Below, in pieces: positions 51,918 through 60,682 of a stretch of DNA of 64,000 bases. Source of the DNA: Ferruginibacter sp. (GTDB lineage: Bacteria; Bacteroidota; Bacteroidia; Chitinophagales; Chitinophagaceae). The notes under the pieces were generated by a model. That model did not search any database. It was not told the origin of the DNA and saw only the letters and a program-made list of their open reading frames with translations. The stretch covers positions 1-64,000 of the forward strand of contig NZ_JAQBNR010000021.1 in assembly GCF_028288465.1 (NCBI RefSeq), read 5' to 3'. A program made the translations under genes and the position numbers. The first letter of the stretch is position 1. Every line of letters begins with the position of its first letter.

Positions 51918-52900
51918 TGATACCTATGAACCCTGTAATGGATGTTATAATTATTGGCGGAGGACCTATAGGCCTGGCATGTGCGCTGGAAGCAAAGCGC
52001 AACAAACTGCATTACCTGGTTATTGAAAAAGGCCCACTGGTTAATTCCCTTTATAATTACCCGGATAATATGACTTTTTTTTCTACCTCTGAAAAACTGG
52101 AAATTGGTGGTGTACCTTTTGTGAGTAACAACATAAAACCTACCCGCAATGAATCACTGGAATACTACCGTCGTGTCACCGTTGCAAACGAATTAAAACT
52201 CCATCTTTTTGAAGAAGTAAAAACGCTTGTTAAAGAAAATGGCCAATTTACTATTCAAACCACCAAGACAAATTATACTGCCCGCAACGTTATAATGGCC
52301 ACCGGATTTTATGATCTGCCTTTTTTACTGAATGTGCCTGGTGAAGATTTACCCAAAGTAACTCACTATTATAAAGACCCGCACTTTTATGCTTTTCAGA
52401 AAGTACTTGTTGTTGGAGCCAGCAATTCTGCCGTAGATGCGGCCTTGGAGACTTTCCGGAAAGGTGCAGACGTTACGATAGTGGTAAGAGAAAAAGAAAT
52501 TGGTGAAAGGGTAAAATACTGGGTAAGGCCCGATATTGTCAACCGTATCAGCGAGGGATCAATTAAAGCCTTCTTCAATTCAACAGTGGCTTCTATACAC
52601 GAAAAAACAGTGGACATTAGTACACCGGAAGGATTGATAACCATTGACAATGACTGGGTGATTGCCATGACCGGCTACCAGCCGAACCTTGCTTTTCTTG
52701 AGCGAATAGGTGTTGAATTATCCGATGATACAATAAGAAAACCCAACTATAATGCCGATACGCATGAAAGCAATATTAAAGGAATTTACCTGGCAGGTGT
52801 AATATGCGGTGGTATGAATACGCATAGCTTGTTTATCGAAAATTCAAGGGAACACGCTGTTAAAATTATTGATAATATAGTAAGCAATCAAGGCTGCTAA
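51917..52900 (+). CDS. ypdA: YpdA-family putative bacillithiol disulfide reductase (FAD/NADPH)
   Basis: DVIIIGGGPIGLACALEAKRNKLHYLVIEKGPLVNSLYNYPDNMTFFSTSEKLEIGGVPF; TGATG overlap with mqnE. Confidence 0.88.
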   Translation: MIPMNPVMDVIIIGGGPIGLACALEAKRNKLHYLVIEKGPLVNSLYNYPDNMTFFSTSEKLEIGGVPFVSNNIKPTRNESLEYYRRVTVANELKLHLFEEVKTLVKENGQFTIQTTKTNYTARNVIMATGFYDLPFLLNVPGEDLPKVTHYYKDPHFYAFQKVLVVGASNSAVDAALETFRKGADVTIVVREKEIGERVKYWVRPDIVNRISEGSIKAFFNSTVASIHEKTVDISTPEGLITIDNDWVIAMTGYQPNLAFLERIGVELSDDTIRKPNYNADTHESNIKGIYLAGVICGGMNTHSLFIENSREHAVKIIDNIVSNQGC

Positions 52901-52945
52901 CACAGATGTGCCAAGGCAATAACGCAGTATAGTTTGTAAATGCAA

Positions 52946-52992
52946 AAGGTTGAACACAGAAAGACATATTTTGTCATCCTGTGTTCAACCTT
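52946..52992. terminator. Strong bidirectional terminator between ypdA and microprotein cluster
   Basis: Perfect 14-bp arms AAGGTTGAACACAG ... CTGTGTTCAACCTT, followed on + by a T-rich tract. Confidence 0.85.
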
Positions 52993-53042
52993 ACTTTTTT
53001 TGTTTAATATTTTTTATTCTTGTCGTCTGCAAACAGTTTTAA

Positions 53043-53159
53043 TTAGTTTGCAAATAGGATGTATAAAACCAAATACACAGAAGAAATAGCGGTAAGAGTT
53101 AATCCAAATTTTCTTATGTTAGCTTCCTGATGTGTAGTAGCATTGTAAATATGTTCCAT
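53043..53159 (-). CDS. Microprotein paralog 1 (38 aa, single TM)
   Basis: Minus strand reads MEHIYNATTHQEANIRKFGLTLTAISSVYLVLYILFAN*; conserved with two adjacent copies; not in supplied ORF track (too short). Confidence 0.85.
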   Translation of the reverse strand: MEHIYNATTHQEANIRKFGLTLTAISSVYLVLYILFAN

Positions 53160-53246
53160 TTTAATGAGTTTTAATGCTATGTTATTGAAATGCTTAGTTA
53201 AGGTCATCAATTGATTTCCGGACCTTAATTTATAGTCACCCCAGTA

Positions 53247-53363
53247 TTAGTTTGCCAACATGATATATAAAGCAAAGTACACTGATGCTGCTGTGGTAAG
53301 TGCTAATCCAAATCTTCTGATTGCAACTTCCTGTTTTGTGATAGCATTGTAAATCTGTTCCAT
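53247..53363 (-). CDS. Microprotein paralog 2 (38 aa, single TM)
   Basis: Minus strand reads MEQIYNAITKQEVAIRRFGLALTTAASVYFALYIMLAN*; 33/38 identical to paralog 3. Confidence 0.88.
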   Translation of the reverse strand: MEQIYNAITKQEVAIRRFGLALTTAASVYFALYIMLAN

Positions 53364-53473
53364 TTTCCTGAGTTTTAAAAGATGAGTTGAGTTTTTGTTG
53401 TTGTGGTATTAAATCCTGTTGTGTTAAAAGCTTTTTGGAGTCTTAAAATTTTATCGTTGCTGAGCAGATATTT

Positions 53474-53590
53474 TTAATTGGCCAGCATAAGGTATAAAGC
53501 AAAATATACTGAAGATGCGGCTGTAAGCGCTAATCCAAATCTTCTGATTGCAGCTTCTTGTTTTGTGACGGCGTTGTAAATTTGTTCCAT
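53474..53590 (-). CDS. Microprotein paralog 3 (38 aa, single TM)
   Basis: Minus strand reads MEQIYNAVTKQEAAIRRFGLALTAASSVYFALYLMLAN*; same length and start context as paralogs 1 and 2. Confidence 0.88.
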   Translation of the reverse strand: MEQIYNAVTKQEAAIRRFGLALTAASSVYFALYLMLAN

Positions 53591-53782
53591 TTTCTTAGGT
53601 TTTAGTTGTTTAAAGTTGTGTGTGTTGTTAGTATTAAAATCGATACAATTGTTATTATAACTTGTTCTGCTTTTAAATTTTTTAAGGGCAATAGTTTGCC
53701 ACGCTGCAGTTGCAGATAGAAAAATAGCTACAAAAAAATTAGATTTTTAACTCCTTAAGTATTGATTTATCCCGGTAATCAA

Positions 53783-54169
53783 TTAAAAAATCACCACATT
53801 CTGACCAAGTGCATTGATAGCAGAACTGTTGTCCATTGTTACAATGCGGTAGTTAACTACGCCTGAAGTTGTTTTAATGTTATCTGAAAAGTGGTAAGCG
53901 TCATTGCTTTCACCCATTAAAATTGCTACTGTTTTAAATTCGCCGCCATTGATGCTTTTTTCAATCAGGTAAGAAGTACCTGTAGTTTCATAACCTGCAT
54001 TCCAGCCTAGACTAATTTTACCCGCATTTTTTAAGGTAACCTTCAAGGCGTTACTGCTTTTAAAAGAGATAACCGCTTTAGAAGCTGATACCAATTTCAC
54101 AGGTTTTAGTGTAGCAAAAGACGAATGGCTAATTACGATGGCAATGAGGAGAGTAATAATCTGTTTCAT
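53783..54169 (-). CDS. Small secreted protein (128 aa)
   Basis: Signal peptide MKQIITLLIAIVISHSSFA; fn3-like tail (SLGWNAGYETTGTSYLIEKSINGGEFKTVAIL...YHFSDNIKTTSGVVNYRIVTMDNSS). Confidence 0.8.
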   Translation of the reverse strand: MKQIITLLIAIVISHSSFATLKPVKLVSASKAVISFKSSNALKVTLKNAGKISLGWNAGYETTGTSYLIEKSINGGEFKTVAILMGESNDAYHFSDNIKTTSGVVNYRIVTMDNSSAINALGQNVVIF

Positions 54170-54824
54170 GTTTTCTTGAGTTAGGGTTAAAATCGTTTTA
54201 ATCAGGGGTAATGATTGCTACGATTGCGATACAAACATACTGCGGGTATTTATACTACCAAAACTTTTCGTCGAAAAGGTTAGTAGAAGTACGAAAATTG
54301 ATATAGTAGTTTCGCTACAGCATAAATTAAACGATTATAATAGTTCTAAAGAACTACTATTTTACCTATTAATTATCAACGGGTTACAGTTACATTTTCT
54401 ATTGAGATATGTACGTGGATTCTGCAATCCGGAATTTGCCAAAAAAAATATTTTTTTTTAAAACAGTAAAAAAGCTGCGAAAAGCTGCGGTATTTTACCC
54501 GGTAAATTTACTACCTGGTCGAATTTTCTTTTGCTTTTTTGTAAAAAATTGCCCTTTCAGGAACACTTTGATGGTAAAACTACCTGGCTATAAGTACAAC
54601 AAAAAAGACATGTTAGGCGTGATTGGTGAATATTATCTAAGGAGCTGGTGAAATTAACTACAGCAAATACTGCAATTATTTCCTTTTACTAAATAATGCT
54701 CACAGAATTATGTGAAGGCTTCGTGATTACAGTTTCCGATTCGATATAAAATGAATCGAATTTCTATAATGTACCAAGGGCGCTAACCCACACCAGGGAT
54801 TGGGGCCTTGCAAAAACCGATCAT

Positions 54825-55808
54825 GTGCAACTGCATTACAAGCGGACAGCAAATTCGTTGTCCGTTTTTTCGATTCATATGCAACCTCCAGTTGATTTGT
54901 ATTATGTTATTCTAAACGGGCCACAGTTTGTCGCTAAAAAGCCGTATTATGCAGCCATGGGGCCTGTTTACTTTCCGAATGCAGATTTAGCGTATTTAAC
55001 CGTATACAGTATTGCAGCTATTCAGCAAGCATTCGACAGCATTACCAAAGATTTTGAAATAGAATTTAATTATCCGCAGGGTGGTTGCCAGCAACGGGCA
55101 CAAATTATGTCCATGCTTTTGTCTAAGAAATTCAACACAGATCATTGTAAAGTCTGGCTGTTTCCGCCAGTTGCTTTGTACATAGGAGACTATAGAACGT
55201 TGTATATAGAAGACATCAATCACCTTACTCCTGACAACAGGATTGAATGGAACTACCATGTTGCGCCTGCGGTGCAAGTACAAATAGATGACCGTATTGA
55301 GACCATGGTACTGGATCCTTCTATCAACAACCACCGGCCGATGTTGTTGCACGAGTGGTTCGCCGCCATTGGAAACAGCGATCAAAGCAAATACAGTTTT
55401 TTACTGCCAGATAAATATTTTTTTTATTGCTGTTACAACAGCAGTAATACGCTTTCTACAATTTTCGACGGAACTTTTTCCAACTTTGAGAATAATATCA
55501 AAGACGATTTGACCATGGAAAAGGGATTGGCCATTAACGATATCGCCATCAAAATTTTCCATAAGCATATTGAACCATTGAAATCATCGAATGAAGAAAG
55601 TGATAAAATAAGACTACAGGATCTGAAAGATATCTTCGGCAACACTTCCGCATTGGATCTGCTCTTTTCGCAAAATATCAGCGGAACAACGAATAATACT
55701 ACTCACCGGTATGTGATCAGTAACTACAGCGATATTATCAATGAAGCAAGGATATTATTTAACGAAAGACTGACTTACTGGACAAAAATTACCAATACGT
55801 TACTTTAA
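54825..55808 (+). CDS. Putative protein-glutamine glutaminase-like (deamidase) domain protein
   Basis: GGCQQRAQIMSMLL (Cys), WNYHVAPAVQV (His), MVLDPSINNHRPMLLHEWF (Asp) in the order of protein-glutaminase catalytic residues; start GTG 54825 or ATG 54879. Confidence 0.7.
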   Translation: MQLHYKRTANSLSVFSIHMQPPVDLYYVILNGPQFVAKKPYYAAMGPVYFPNADLAYLTVYSIAAIQQAFDSITKDFEIEFNYPQGGCQQRAQIMSMLLSKKFNTDHCKVWLFPPVALYIGDYRTLYIEDINHLTPDNRIEWNYHVAPAVQVQIDDRIETMVLDPSINNHRPMLLHEWFAAIGNSDQSKYSFLLPDKYFFYCCYNSSNTLSTIFDGTFSNFENNIKDDLTMEKGLAINDIAIKIFHKHIEPLKSSNEESDKIRLQDLKDIFGNTSALDLLFSQNISGTTNNTTHRYVISNYSDIINEARILFNERLTYWTKITNTLL

Positions 55809-55840
55809 TTGAACGCCACCCGGCTAAACTGGCAGAATAC

Positions 55841-55872
55841 AAAAAGAGCGCTCATTACTGAACGCTCTTTTT
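55841..55872. terminator. Bidirectional terminator
   Basis: AAAAAGAGCG-CTCATTACTGAA-CGCTCTTTTT. Confidence 0.9.
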
Positions 55873-55893
55873 AATGATATGCTGATTATAATA

Positions 55894-56244
55894 TTACCAT
55901 CTGCTACCACCACCACCGCTGTTACGGCTGTTTGAATATCCACCACCGCCACCGCGGTTGTTTGAATATCCACCACGGCTTCCACCGCCACCTGTTCTTT
56001 CTTCTCTTTCCTTTGCTACAGAAACAGACATTGCACGACCTTCAACTTCTTTGTTGTTAAGGCCTAACATTGCATCTTTTCCTTCATCGTCGTTAGACAT
56101 TTCTACGAAACCGAAACCACGTGAGCGGCCGCTTTCTCTGTCCATAATTACTTTGGCAGAAGTTACATTACCAAATTGTGCAAAAAGTTCGTTCAATTCA
56201 ACATCTGTTGTGTTGAAGCTTAAGTTTGAAACGTAAATGTTCAT
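55894..56244 (-). CDS. RRM RNA-binding protein with Gly/Arg/Ser-rich tail
   Basis: MNIYVSNLSFNTTDVELNELFAQFGNVTSAKVIMDRESGRSRGFGFVEM (RNP motifs), tail GGGGSRGGYSNNRGGGGGYSNSRNSGGGGSRW. Confidence 0.95.
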   Translation of the reverse strand: MNIYVSNLSFNTTDVELNELFAQFGNVTSAKVIMDRESGRSRGFGFVEMSNDDEGKDAMLGLNNKEVEGRAMSVSVAKEREERTGGGGSRGGYSNNRGGGGGYSNSRNSGGGGSRW

Positions 56245-56459
56245 TTTCTTAAAAATTAAAAATAAATAAATTAAAATACCTGTGACGGTAACTGATACTA
56301 AAGACAAAATTTTTAAGAAGAATAACTAATACGTTGGAGAAGTAAAAAATTGAATCTAACTAAAACATTGTGCTCATAGAGCTATTATCACACTGCAAAT
56401 ATATGAGTATTGATTGATTAATACGATTTTATTTTTTTTATGCAGCACCGTGGACAATG

Positions 56460-56717
56460 TTATGCCTTTAATTTTTCAACAAGAGCGGTGTATTCTTGCA
56501 TAGCACTGTCCTTTGTTTTGCCCTTCATTTCATTCCAGGCTTCATATTTAGCCCTTGCAACAAAATCAAATACGTTGGCAGGCGGCTCTACGTTAATGTC
56601 GCCTTCAGTCGCTTGTTTATATAAAGCGTATAACTGAAGCAATATATCATTGGATGGCGCTTTGGGCAACGCTTTGCTATCTACTACGGCCTGGTCAAAT
56701 TCTTCTCTCTTGGTCAT
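56460..56717 (-). CDS. Acyl-CoA-binding protein
   Basis: FDQAVVDSKALPKAPSNDILLQLYALYKQATEGDIN...RAKYEAWNEMKGKTKDSAMQEYTALVEKL. Confidence 0.95.
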   Translation of the reverse strand: MTKREEFDQAVVDSKALPKAPSNDILLQLYALYKQATEGDINVEPPANVFDFVARAKYEAWNEMKGKTKDSAMQEYTALVEKLKA

Positions 56718-56876
56718 AAAATAATTTTTATCTTCTTACATTACAAAACAGTCATTAAATGGTTTATATAGTTGTAAAATTATGTAACTGATGTATTGAA
56801 AATTCTTTTTGCTAATTTTAACAAGTCAACAAAACCGGGCGCATTTTTGTAACGTTATTGTATATAAACAATTTAC

Positions 56877-57524
56877 ATGAAATTATTTCTTACACTAATC
56901 ATTGCAGGTACCGCTATTTGCTCCTGCGCACAAACCAACCAAAAATCATTAAAAATACCTTTGGCAGAAAAGAAATCTGCCAGCGCAAACGAGGCCGTGG
57001 CTACATTCGCCGAAGGTTGTTTCTGGCACGCGGAAATAGTGTTTCAAAGCCTTGCCGGGGTGAGAGATGCGGTAAGTGGTTATGCCGGCGGCACTACTAC
57101 TGACCCTGATTACGAAAAGGTAGCTTCCGGCCAAACTGGTCATGCTGAATCTGTGCAGGTGCATTATGATCCAGCTGTAATAAGCTACGAAACATTGGTG
57201 AAAGCATTTTTTGCCAGCCAGGATCCAACGACAATGAACAGGCAGGGCAATGATGCCGGAACTGAATACAGGTCCATTGCCTTTTATAACAATGAAAAAG
57301 AAAAGGCAATAATTGACGCCACCATAAAAAATTTGACTGCTGCTAAAGTGTACAGTAATAAGATTGTAACACAGGTTGTACCACTAACAAAGTTTTATCC
57401 TGCAGAAGATTATCACCAGGAATATATCAGCCATAATACAGACAATCCTTATGTGGCCAATGTTTCTGTACCAGAATTTTTACATTTCAAGGCAACTTTT
57501 AAGGAAGGAAGATTTAAGCCCTAG
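56877..57524 (+). CDS. msrA: Peptide-methionine (S)-S-oxide reductase
   Basis: ATFAEGCFWHAEIVFQSLAGVRDAVSGYAGGTTTDPDYEKVASGQTGHAESVQV; lipoprotein-like signal. Confidence 0.96.
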   Translation: MKLFLTLIIAGTAICSCAQTNQKSLKIPLAEKKSASANEAVATFAEGCFWHAEIVFQSLAGVRDAVSGYAGGTTTDPDYEKVASGQTGHAESVQVHYDPAVISYETLVKAFFASQDPTTMNRQGNDAGTEYRSIAFYNNEKEKAIIDATIKNLTAAKVYSNKIVTQVVPLTKFYPAEDYHQEYISHNTDNPYVANVSVPEFLHFKATFKEGRFKP

Positions 57525-57530
57525 CCCATA

Positions 57531-58007
57531 TTATATGTATAATTTTTCAAGCTCTTTTAAATAATCATATTGAAGATCTTCATGTAAAGTGGCTATTATT
57601 TTGGCCACTTTTTTTATTTGTGACCGGTATAGGTTTATCAGTACCTGGCTATTTTGTATTGGAATTGACGAATGCCTCAGCGTGTGGCAAAAGTGCAGCA
57701 ACAATTCTACTTCGGCCTGTTTTGATGCTGTATAACGGATGTGCTTAGCTGTATTCCGTAAAATTTTACGCAGGCTTTTCTTGGCAAAATATAAATTGCT
57801 TGTATTGATGGCTTTAAAGTCTGTTTCAATTTCGCTTTTTACATTGCTGATGTAGGCCTGTTCATCATTGGCCTCAAACAACAGGTAGTTCAGCAATTCT
57901 TTATTGTCTTTTTTATACTTGGCCAGCCTTACGCACAATTCAAGCAACTTCGCCGGCGGAATATTGGTCAACTCTTGTTTAATATAATTGATGCTCGCAG
58001 CTTTCAT
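57531..58007 (-). CDS. Conserved hypothetical protein (158 aa)
   Basis: Clean Lys/Leu-rich helical ORF, convergent with msrA. Confidence 0.75.
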   Translation of the reverse strand: MKAASINYIKQELTNIPPAKLLELCVRLAKYKKDNKELLNYLLFEANDEQAYISNVKSEIETDFKAINTSNLYFAKKSLRKILRNTAKHIRYTASKQAEVELLLHFCHTLRHSSIPIQNSQVLINLYRSQIKKVAKIIATLHEDLQYDYLKELEKLYI

Positions 58008-58103
58008 CCGGCTAAATTAATTAACTTCTGTTGTGCGCAGCAATTCCAAAATAATAACGGTAAAGTAATGACCCAATAACGTCCCAGGTGTTTTGATAAT
58101 ACA

Positions 58104-58898
58104 ATGGTTAAGCGAGGTATGTTGGTTACAATCTCTTTGTATGTTTTCAACTTTGTTTACATATTCTTGTTATGTTGCAGCATGCTCGTTACTTTAACTA
58201 TTATACGATATCCGAAGCGGTACACCTGGTTTGCGTTGGTAGCTATGGCCATACACCGGTTTCCGCTGTGGTTAAATGAAAATATTTCTTTTTATAAATT
58301 ACTGGGCTGCGGCAAAAGCGGCAGCTTTGACAAACACCCCGACTGGCAGCAATGGGGCATATTAACGGTGCAGAATAAAGAAGCAAATAGTATTCATCAG
58401 CAACCAGTAATTGCTCTTTTGTATGGGGCGTTCATCAATAAATGGTTCCGCTTTTTTAAATGTGAAACCTGGACCATCTTGCTCCAACCGCTGGAAGGAC
58501 ATGGCAAATGGGACAATAAAGAACCTTTCGGTCAGCCTGTAAAACAACCGGAATACAATGGACTTATTGCAGTGCTCACGCGGGCAACAATACGTTTATC
58601 CAAATTAAAAGCCTTCTGGCAAAATGTAGCGGCTGCCGCTAATGATATGGCATCCGCACCTGGCTTTATTACATCGGTCGGTATTGGCGAACTGCCCTAT
58701 GTAAAGCAGGCTACCTTTAGTATCTGGAATAACACGGCCGATATGAAAGCCTTCGCCTACAACACGCATAACCACAAAAAAATCATACAGAAAACACGAA
58801 AAGAAAAATGGTACAGCGAAGACATGTTTGTTCGCTTTAAGCCAGTTAAAACATTTGGTACGCTCAACGGAAGCGATCCTTTGGAAGGAAAGTTATAA
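58104..58898 (+). CDS. Spheroidene monooxygenase-like (CrtA-like) protein
   Basis: FYKLLGCGKSGSFDKHPDWQQWGIL, TRATIRLSKLKAFWQNV, PGFITSVGIGELPYVKQATFSIWNN, MKAFAYNTHNHKKIIQKTRKEKWYSEDMFVRFKP. Confidence 0.82.
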   Translation: MVKRGMLVTISLYVFNFVYIFLLCCSMLVTLTIIRYPKRYTWFALVAMAIHRFPLWLNENISFYKLLGCGKSGSFDKHPDWQQWGILTVQNKEANSIHQQPVIALLYGAFINKWFRFFKCETWTILLQPLEGHGKWDNKEPFGQPVKQPEYNGLIAVLTRATIRLSKLKAFWQNVAAAANDMASAPGFITSVGIGELPYVKQATFSIWNNTADMKAFAYNTHNHKKIIQKTRKEKWYSEDMFVRFKPVKTFGTLNGSDPLEGKL

Positions 58899-58983
58899 AT
58901 TTGTTATGCACCCGTTGCAGCGCCATTAATCATTTTCAGCATCATCATTACCTGATCTGTTTAATTGTCTAAATAAAAATTGT

Positions 58984-59931
58984 ATGAAGAATATTAAACT
59001 GATTGAAGTTCCAAGCGAAATAGGCGCCGGTACACGTGGCGCAAGCCTGGGTGTGGCTGCTATTAAAATTGCCGCCCTGGATTTTATGAGCAATTTCTTT
59101 GTGCACTTTCCTTCGGAGAAAATAGAGGAAGAAAATAACCTTCTGTTTGAACCGATACAATCTCCCTACGCTAAAAGAATTCATGGCGTACTGAACATCT
59201 ATGAAAAGCTAAGCCAGGCAGTAAGCGAATCTATCAAAGGTCATTTTTTCCCTGTTGTATTAAGTGGCGATCACAGTAGTGCCGGTGGTACTATTACCGG
59301 TATTAAAATTGCCAAACCAAAAAGTAAACTGGGTGTTATCTGGATAGATGCTCATGCTGACCTTCATACGCCCTATACCACGCCAACCGGCAATATGCAT
59401 GGTATGCCGCTGGCCGTTGCTATTGGGGAAGACAACGAAGAATGTAAAACACATCCGCTGGATGATAAGACCAAAAAATTCTGGGAACAATTAAAAAACC
59501 TTGGCGGTATTTTTCCAAAAGTATTACCGGAAGATGTAGTATTCATTTCGCTTCGTGACTTTGAGAAAGAAGAAAAGGCATTGATAGAAAAGCATGCTAT
59601 CAAAGTAATTACCACCAGTGAAGTAAGACGAAACGGAGCTGAAAGCGTGAGCAGGAAAGTGCTGCGTTATCTTTCGGATTGTACCGACATTTACGTAAGT
59701 TTTGATGTAGACAGCCTAGACTCTTCGATCTCAAGAGGAACAGGAACACCTGTGAGCAATGGTTTAAGGGAAAGAGAAGCGGAAGACCTGATCAGCAAAT
59801 TTATGCAGAACAGAAAGATCTGTTGCTTTGAAATAACTGAAGTAAACCCTACCCTTGATAAAGAAAACCTGATGGCTGAAATCGCCTTTAATATTTTACA
59901 GCGCAGCGTCAATGTGCTGATGATGAATTAG
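58984..59931 (+). CDS. Arginase/ureohydrolase
   Basis: SGDHSSAGGTITG, WIDAHADLHTP, GNMHGMPLA, SFDVDSLDSSISRGTGTP manganese-binding motifs. Confidence 0.93.
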   Translation: MKNIKLIEVPSEIGAGTRGASLGVAAIKIAALDFMSNFFVHFPSEKIEEENNLLFEPIQSPYAKRIHGVLNIYEKLSQAVSESIKGHFFPVVLSGDHSSAGGTITGIKIAKPKSKLGVIWIDAHADLHTPYTTPTGNMHGMPLAVAIGEDNEECKTHPLDDKTKKFWEQLKNLGGIFPKVLPEDVVFISLRDFEKEEKALIEKHAIKVITTSEVRRNGAESVSRKVLRYLSDCTDIYVSFDVDSLDSSISRGTGTPVSNGLREREAEDLISKFMQNRKICCFEITEVNPTLDKENLMAEIAFNILQRSVNVLMMN

Positions 59932-60065
59932 ACTCCTTATGTCTGAAGTCTGATTTTTTTTGATATCTGATTTCTTTCGAATCGAAAACTATTCCAAAAT
60001 TCGTTTACTGATTTCTTGGTTAAAAGTTTATACACTACAAATAACTCTCCTTCAGGGAATGGGGG

Positions 60066-60668
60066 TTAAGACTTGGCCGCATGTCTCCCTTTCAACACAT
60101 CAACAACATCCTCTAAACAAAATCCTTTTGCCTGTAATAAAATAAGGTAATGAAATAACAGGTCTGCGGCTTCTTCCTTAAACAAATGCGCATTGTCATC
60201 TTTAGCCTCAATCACCAACTCCACCGCTTCTTCACCCACTTTTTGGGCCACCTTATTAATTCCTTTTTTAAACAGAGAAGCTGTATAGGATTGATCTGTA
60301 GGATTATTTTTTCTGTCTTTAATAACCTCTTCCAGTTCTGACAAAAAATGAATGCCTTTATTTTTTTCATTGAAACAGGTATCTGCACCGGTATGACATA
60401 CAGGCCCGACAGGATTGGCTTTTATAAGCAGGGTATCATTGTCGCAATCAATGCTGATCGATTTTACCAACAAAAAATTGCCACTCTCCTCTCCCTTTGT
60501 CCATAGCCTGCTTTTAGTTCTGCTGTAAAAAGTTACCTTCTGTAACTCATTAGTTTTTGCAAGAGCTTCCGCATTCATAAAGCCCAGCATCAGTACTTTA
60601 GCCGTTGCTGCATCCTGGATAATTGCGGGTACAAGGCCATCTGCGTATTTGGAGAAATCGATCGTCAT
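60066..60668 (-). CDS. hisIE: Bifunctional phosphoribosyl-AMP cyclohydrolase/phosphoribosyl-ATP diphosphatase
   Basis: GLVPAIIQDAATAKVLMLGFMNAEAL, TFYSRTKSRLWTKGEESGNFL, VGEEAVELVIEAKD. Confidence 0.97.
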   Translation of the reverse strand: MTIDFSKYADGLVPAIIQDAATAKVLMLGFMNAEALAKTNELQKVTFYSRTKSRLWTKGEESGNFLLVKSISIDCDNDTLLIKANPVGPVCHTGADTCFNEKNKGIHFLSELEEVIKDRKNNPTDQSYTASLFKKGINKVAQKVGEEAVELVIEAKDDNAHLFKEEAADLLFHYLILLQAKGFCLEDVVDVLKGRHAAKS

Positions 60669-60682
60669 CTGTAAATATTATT

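Noticed and set aside
50751-53590. Microproteins as RiPP precursors for the nearby radical SAM enzyme
   Set aside because: The radical SAM protein matches MqnE closely, is on the opposite strand and is separated by ypdA and a strong terminator. The peptides also lack a Cys-rich or obvious leader-core layout.
54409-54651. 80-aa ORF in the intergenic region
   Set aside because: Low-complexity Lys/Phe-rich translation from A/T homopolymers, no family signal; likely spurious.
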